From positions 61,981 through 125,980 of the forward strand of contig CATXUX010000006.1 in NCBI GenBank assembly GCA_958402795.1: DNA of 64,000 bases. Direction: 5' to 3'. Positions 61,763-64,000 of this stretch are shown one piece after another; the first letter of the stretch is position 1, and every line of letters starts with the position of its first letter. This DNA is from an uncultured Lachnospiraceae bacterium (GTDB lineage Bacteria > Bacillota > Clostridia > Lachnospirales > Lachnospiraceae). Made by a program: the position numbers and the translations under genes. The notes beneath the pieces were generated by a model. That model worked only from the letters and a program-made list of their open reading frames with translations. It searched no databases and was not told the origin of the DNA.

Positions 61763-63918
61763 TTCTTGCCACCTTTCTTACTGGTCGATTTTTTCACTAT
61801 TGATTGATTTGTGGTCTTTTTCTGAACCGTCTTTGTCTGCGACTTTCTCTGCACGGTCTGTCGTGACCCATCTGTGGCAGCTTGTGAATGTTTATTTACT
61901 GCTGATGAAGTCTGTTTATCTGCCGGACAGGATTCTCTGACAACCTGCGTTCTCACATTCTCCTGTGATTTTGTCACAGGCTCTTTGCTCTTGCTTGATT
62001 GCGGCTGCTCCTTTGTCACCGTGACAGGACGCTCCTTGACATTCTGCTCTGGCTTTGAAGCTGCCGCCTGTGAATCCGATTTTACAGGAACAGGCGTTGT
62101 GGCTGGTCGCTCATGCACCGGGGCAGCTCTCTTTGTCGCTGATCCGCTGCCTTGTTGCTCCTTATCCGTTGATTTCTGCTTGTCCTGTGCCTTATCCACA
62201 ATCGGACGCTGCGGATTCTGTTTCTCTGACTGCGGCTGTTTCGATACCGATTTTTTATCCACGATTCCACGCTTTGAGGTAGACTGTGATTCCTGCGTAT
62301 TGCTCTGTGAACTATGTACGGTCTGTGAGGAATCCGTCTGACTTTTCTTATCCGGCAATGCAAGCGGCTTTTGTGATTTGGAATCCAGCAGAGCTGGCGG
62401 CTTGCTGTTACCTCCACTGTTAGAAGCAGAAGTATTGTGATTTGCTCTGCTATGCGTATTACCTGTCTGTTTGGTACTGTCTGCCTTTTTCGTAGAAGCA
62501 GAAGCAGCCGCAGCACCAGCTACACCGCCAGCAGCACCAGCCGCCATTGTCCTGCCGATTTTACGTTCCAAGCGTCTTGCCCTACGGTTGAGGAACATAT
62601 ACGGGTGTCGCATGATTCGTCTGCTGACCTGCTGTGTATCAGAAGATTGCAGACTGAACATTGCCATCAAGTCACCAAGTTTGAAATAGATTCCAGCAAA
62701 GGTGACTATCTGTAGAAATGCCACCATGAAAAACGGATAGCCAGAGGAAATGGAATAAAACATAGTCGATATACTAAAGGCTGTGGTGATAATCAGCGTG
62801 ATTCCTGCCCTCATCATAATGGTATTGAACAGCTTCGTAAGTGCCTTTTTTGCCATGCCCTCATAGGTCGGTATCATGGATAAAACAAAACTAATAGGCA
62901 GGAACATAGCGTAAATGATGAATAGCACCTGTGAGAAAATCATCATGCCGGTAAGCAGAAAGACAAACGCCGAGATACCGATATTGAAGATAAACAGGAA
63001 CACCACCATACCTAAACGGGTCATAGTCTTTGTCACGCTTAAATAGGAGTTGTCCTTATCTTCGATTTCCTCAATCACAACGTCCTCTCTGTCGTCCGTG
63101 TATGGACTTTCCGATAACAGGCTTTCCACACGGTCAGAACCGAGCGTTTCTATATCCGATTCCCCGTACTGTAAAAGCAGCCACGGTTGTTTCACCTGTA
63201 TGGAAAACAGACTGTCACGAATCAAATCCACGCTGTCTTTTCCTTTGCTGTTAGAATCGGGCAGCACGATTTTTGTACCGAGCGATAACGCCGAGCTGCT
63301 TATATCTGCGGAAAAATCATTGATTTTGCTGATATAGTTTGGGGCGTAGGCAATAAAAGACGCTGACAGGATAAATACCACAAGGAAATTGACTACCGCA
63401 TGAATGGCTTTTGTGGTTTCTCTTTTTAACAGTCCTGTATATGCCACATAGATTCCCATTACCAGAATGAGGATAAGCAGGAATCCTACATAAAATCCCT
63501 CACTGGAAAAACCACTGGAAGTCACACCAGCCAACGTCTGAATGTTCTTTCCGATAGAGCTTGCGGTATCAGAGATAAAGTCCAGCTTGTAGGCTTCCTG
63601 CACCACATAGCCTGTCGCATTGGAGATATAAAGGCTCACCGTCCAGACAAAGTTTGTGATAGCATATAACCCGTACTGAATACTCTTTCCGATACCGTCC
63701 AGCCAGTTCCACGGCAGCCAATCCCAACTTGAATCCACATAGAAATCAAGCTGATAGTTTTCCAGCGGATATTGAGAGTAGGCGTTAGCGTCACTTACTG
63801 TATTGTCTACCAGTCCAGCCGCATGAGCTACCGTTCCTGTAATAGATAAAAACACCAGCACGCCGAGAATCATCAATAAAGCGATACCGAAGAATTTTAG
63901 GATTTTTCGTTTACTCAT
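61759..63918 (-). CDS. Tn916 Orf15/VirB6-like membrane protein with repetitive C-terminal tail
   Basis: 719 residues from the ATG 6 nt after GAGGTG. A signal or anchor helix (KFFGIALLMILGVLVFLSIT) and about seven more helices fill residues 1-430 (for example VGFLLILILVMGIYVAYTGLL and MVVFLFIFNIGISAFVFLL). The remaining ~250 residues are a hydrophilic, low-complexity tail rich in Ser, Gln, Lys and Pro, with recurring DKKS and PQ/SKQ pieces. The membrane part matches the CD3337/EF1877 family, a VirB6-like channel subunit. The tail may reach into the cytosol. Fourth transfer gene, coupled to Orf14. Confidence 0.92.
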   Translation of the reverse strand: MSKRKILKFFGIALLMILGVLVFLSITGTVAHAAGLVDNTVSDANAYSQYPLENYQLDFYVDSSWDWLPWNWLDGIGKSIQYGLYAITNFVWTVSLYISNATGYVVQEAYKLDFISDTASSIGKNIQTLAGVTSSGFSSEGFYVGFLLILILVMGIYVAYTGLLKRETTKAIHAVVNFLVVFILSASFIAYAPNYISKINDFSADISSSALSLGTKIVLPDSNSKGKDSVDLIRDSLFSIQVKQPWLLLQYGESDIETLGSDRVESLLSESPYTDDREDVVIEEIEDKDNSYLSVTKTMTRLGMVVFLFIFNIGISAFVFLLTGMMIFSQVLFIIYAMFLPISFVLSMIPTYEGMAKKALTKLFNTIMMRAGITLIITTAFSISTMFYSISSGYPFFMVAFLQIVTFAGIYFKLGDLMAMFSLQSSDTQQVSRRIMRHPYMFLNRRARRLERKIGRTMAAGAAGGVAGAAAASASTKKADSTKQTGNTHSRANHNTSASNSGGNSKPPALLDSKSQKPLALPDKKSQTDSSQTVHSSQSNTQESQSTSKRGIVDKKSVSKQPQSEKQNPQRPIVDKAQDKQKSTDKEQQGSGSATKRAAPVHERPATTPVPVKSDSQAAASKPEQNVKERPVTVTKEQPQSSKSKEPVTKSQENVRTQVVRESCPADKQTSSAVNKHSQAATDGSRQTVQRKSQTKTVQKKTTNQSIVKKSTSKKGGKK

Positions 63919-63923
63919 AGGCT

Positions 63924-64000
63924 TCACCTCGTTTCCTCCGTCTGCACTGGCGGTCTGGTATCAAAGGCATGGAACAAATCAGCGAATACAGGGTGAATCT
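63924..64000 (-). CDS. 3' end of the Orf16-like conjugation ATPase (VirB4 type)
   Basis: Only the last 25 codons lie in the window, ending IHPVFADLFHAFDTRPPVQT and EETR before TGA at 63924-63926. Another frame on this strand is open to 63911, but this one stops just before the next ribosome-binding site and has the more protein-like composition. By gene order in Tn916, Orf16, a VirB4-like ATPase, precedes Orf15. The call rests mainly on synteny. Confidence 0.6.
   Translation of the reverse strand, partial: IHPVFADLFHAFDTRPPVQTEETR

Larger units (their letters stand above)
52330..64000. mobile_element. Integrative conjugative element, left end and part of the transfer module
   Basis: Begins at the break in cotJC (about 52330) and continues past the right edge. 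It contains, from the left: TnpX-type serine recombinase, TnpW, Tn916-like Orf8, Orf7 and Orf9, a KTR protein, cargo (MATE/PadR and SDR/MerR), then Orf13, Orf14, Orf15 and the end of Orf16. The region is AT-richer than the flanking chromosome. The exact left boundary cannot be set without the empty site. All transfer genes read leftwards. Confidence 0.88.

Overview
The window looks like a chromosomal segment of a Gram-positive, endospore-forming anaerobe of the Clostridia, most likely a gut Lachnospiraceae. The signs are spore-coat genes (cotJABC, CotF-like proteins), a PdaA cortex deacetylase, a cytosolic [FeFe] hydrogenase, several intracellular glycoside hydrolases without signal peptides, and dispersed intergenic palindromes of a kind I associate with that family. 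From about 52.3 kb to the right edge the DNA is AT-richer and belongs to an integrative conjugative element (ICE). There are no rRNA or tRNA genes and no CRISPR array.

Layout. 0-4 kb: arginine (argJ start, a GNAT, argC) and proline (proB-proA) synthesis, with ArgR-type boxes at argC. 4.2-9.8 kb: DegV/TetR divergent pair, a cysteine hydrolase, a TetM/EF-G-like GTPase fused to a Rae1/YacP-type NYN nuclease domain, and a PBECR4-like protein. 10.1-13.3 kb: an envelope operon (two tiny ORFs, PAP2 phosphatase, GT2-GtrA, NAGPA-type glycosidase, small membrane protein). 14.5-32.2 kb: a carbohydrate-use island (GH3, MATE, HPr-like protein, AraC regulator, GH35-like, GPH transporter, GH2, GH1, two GH43, a nucleoside-hydrolase-like enzyme, TetR). 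Four of its promoters carry the same 17-bp operator exactly 29 nt before the -10 box, which suggests one activator regulon. 32.4-33.8 kb: an AT-rich P-loop ATPase/DUF4869 pair of unknown role.

34-52.3 kb: DnaQ-like exonuclease, citrate synthase with a leader terminator, argG behind several ARG boxes, a DUF4173/XRE/DUF2975 membrane operon, an unusual XRE-HTH/alanine aminotransferase fusion, a class I glutamine amidotransferase, spore-coat genes, aroB-aroE, a VanH-like D-2-hydroxyacid dehydrogenase, pdaA, an NADH-linked [FeFe] hydrogenase pair under a Rex-like site, and cotJA-cotJB-cotJC. Citrate synthase, argG, argC-argJ and proBA sit close together and all act on carbon flow through 2-oxoglutarate and glutamate.

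52.3-64 kb: the ICE. It is inserted in the 3' part of cotJC, which now ends early at 140 codons. It has a TnpX-type large serine recombinase and TnpW at its left end, then Tn916-type genes (Orf8, Orf7, Orf9, Cys-rich KTR, Orf13, Orf14, Orf15, end of Orf16). Where Tn916 carries tet(M), this element carries a MATE pump with its PadR repressor and an SDR gene with its MerR regulator. The SDR gene has an in-frame stop.
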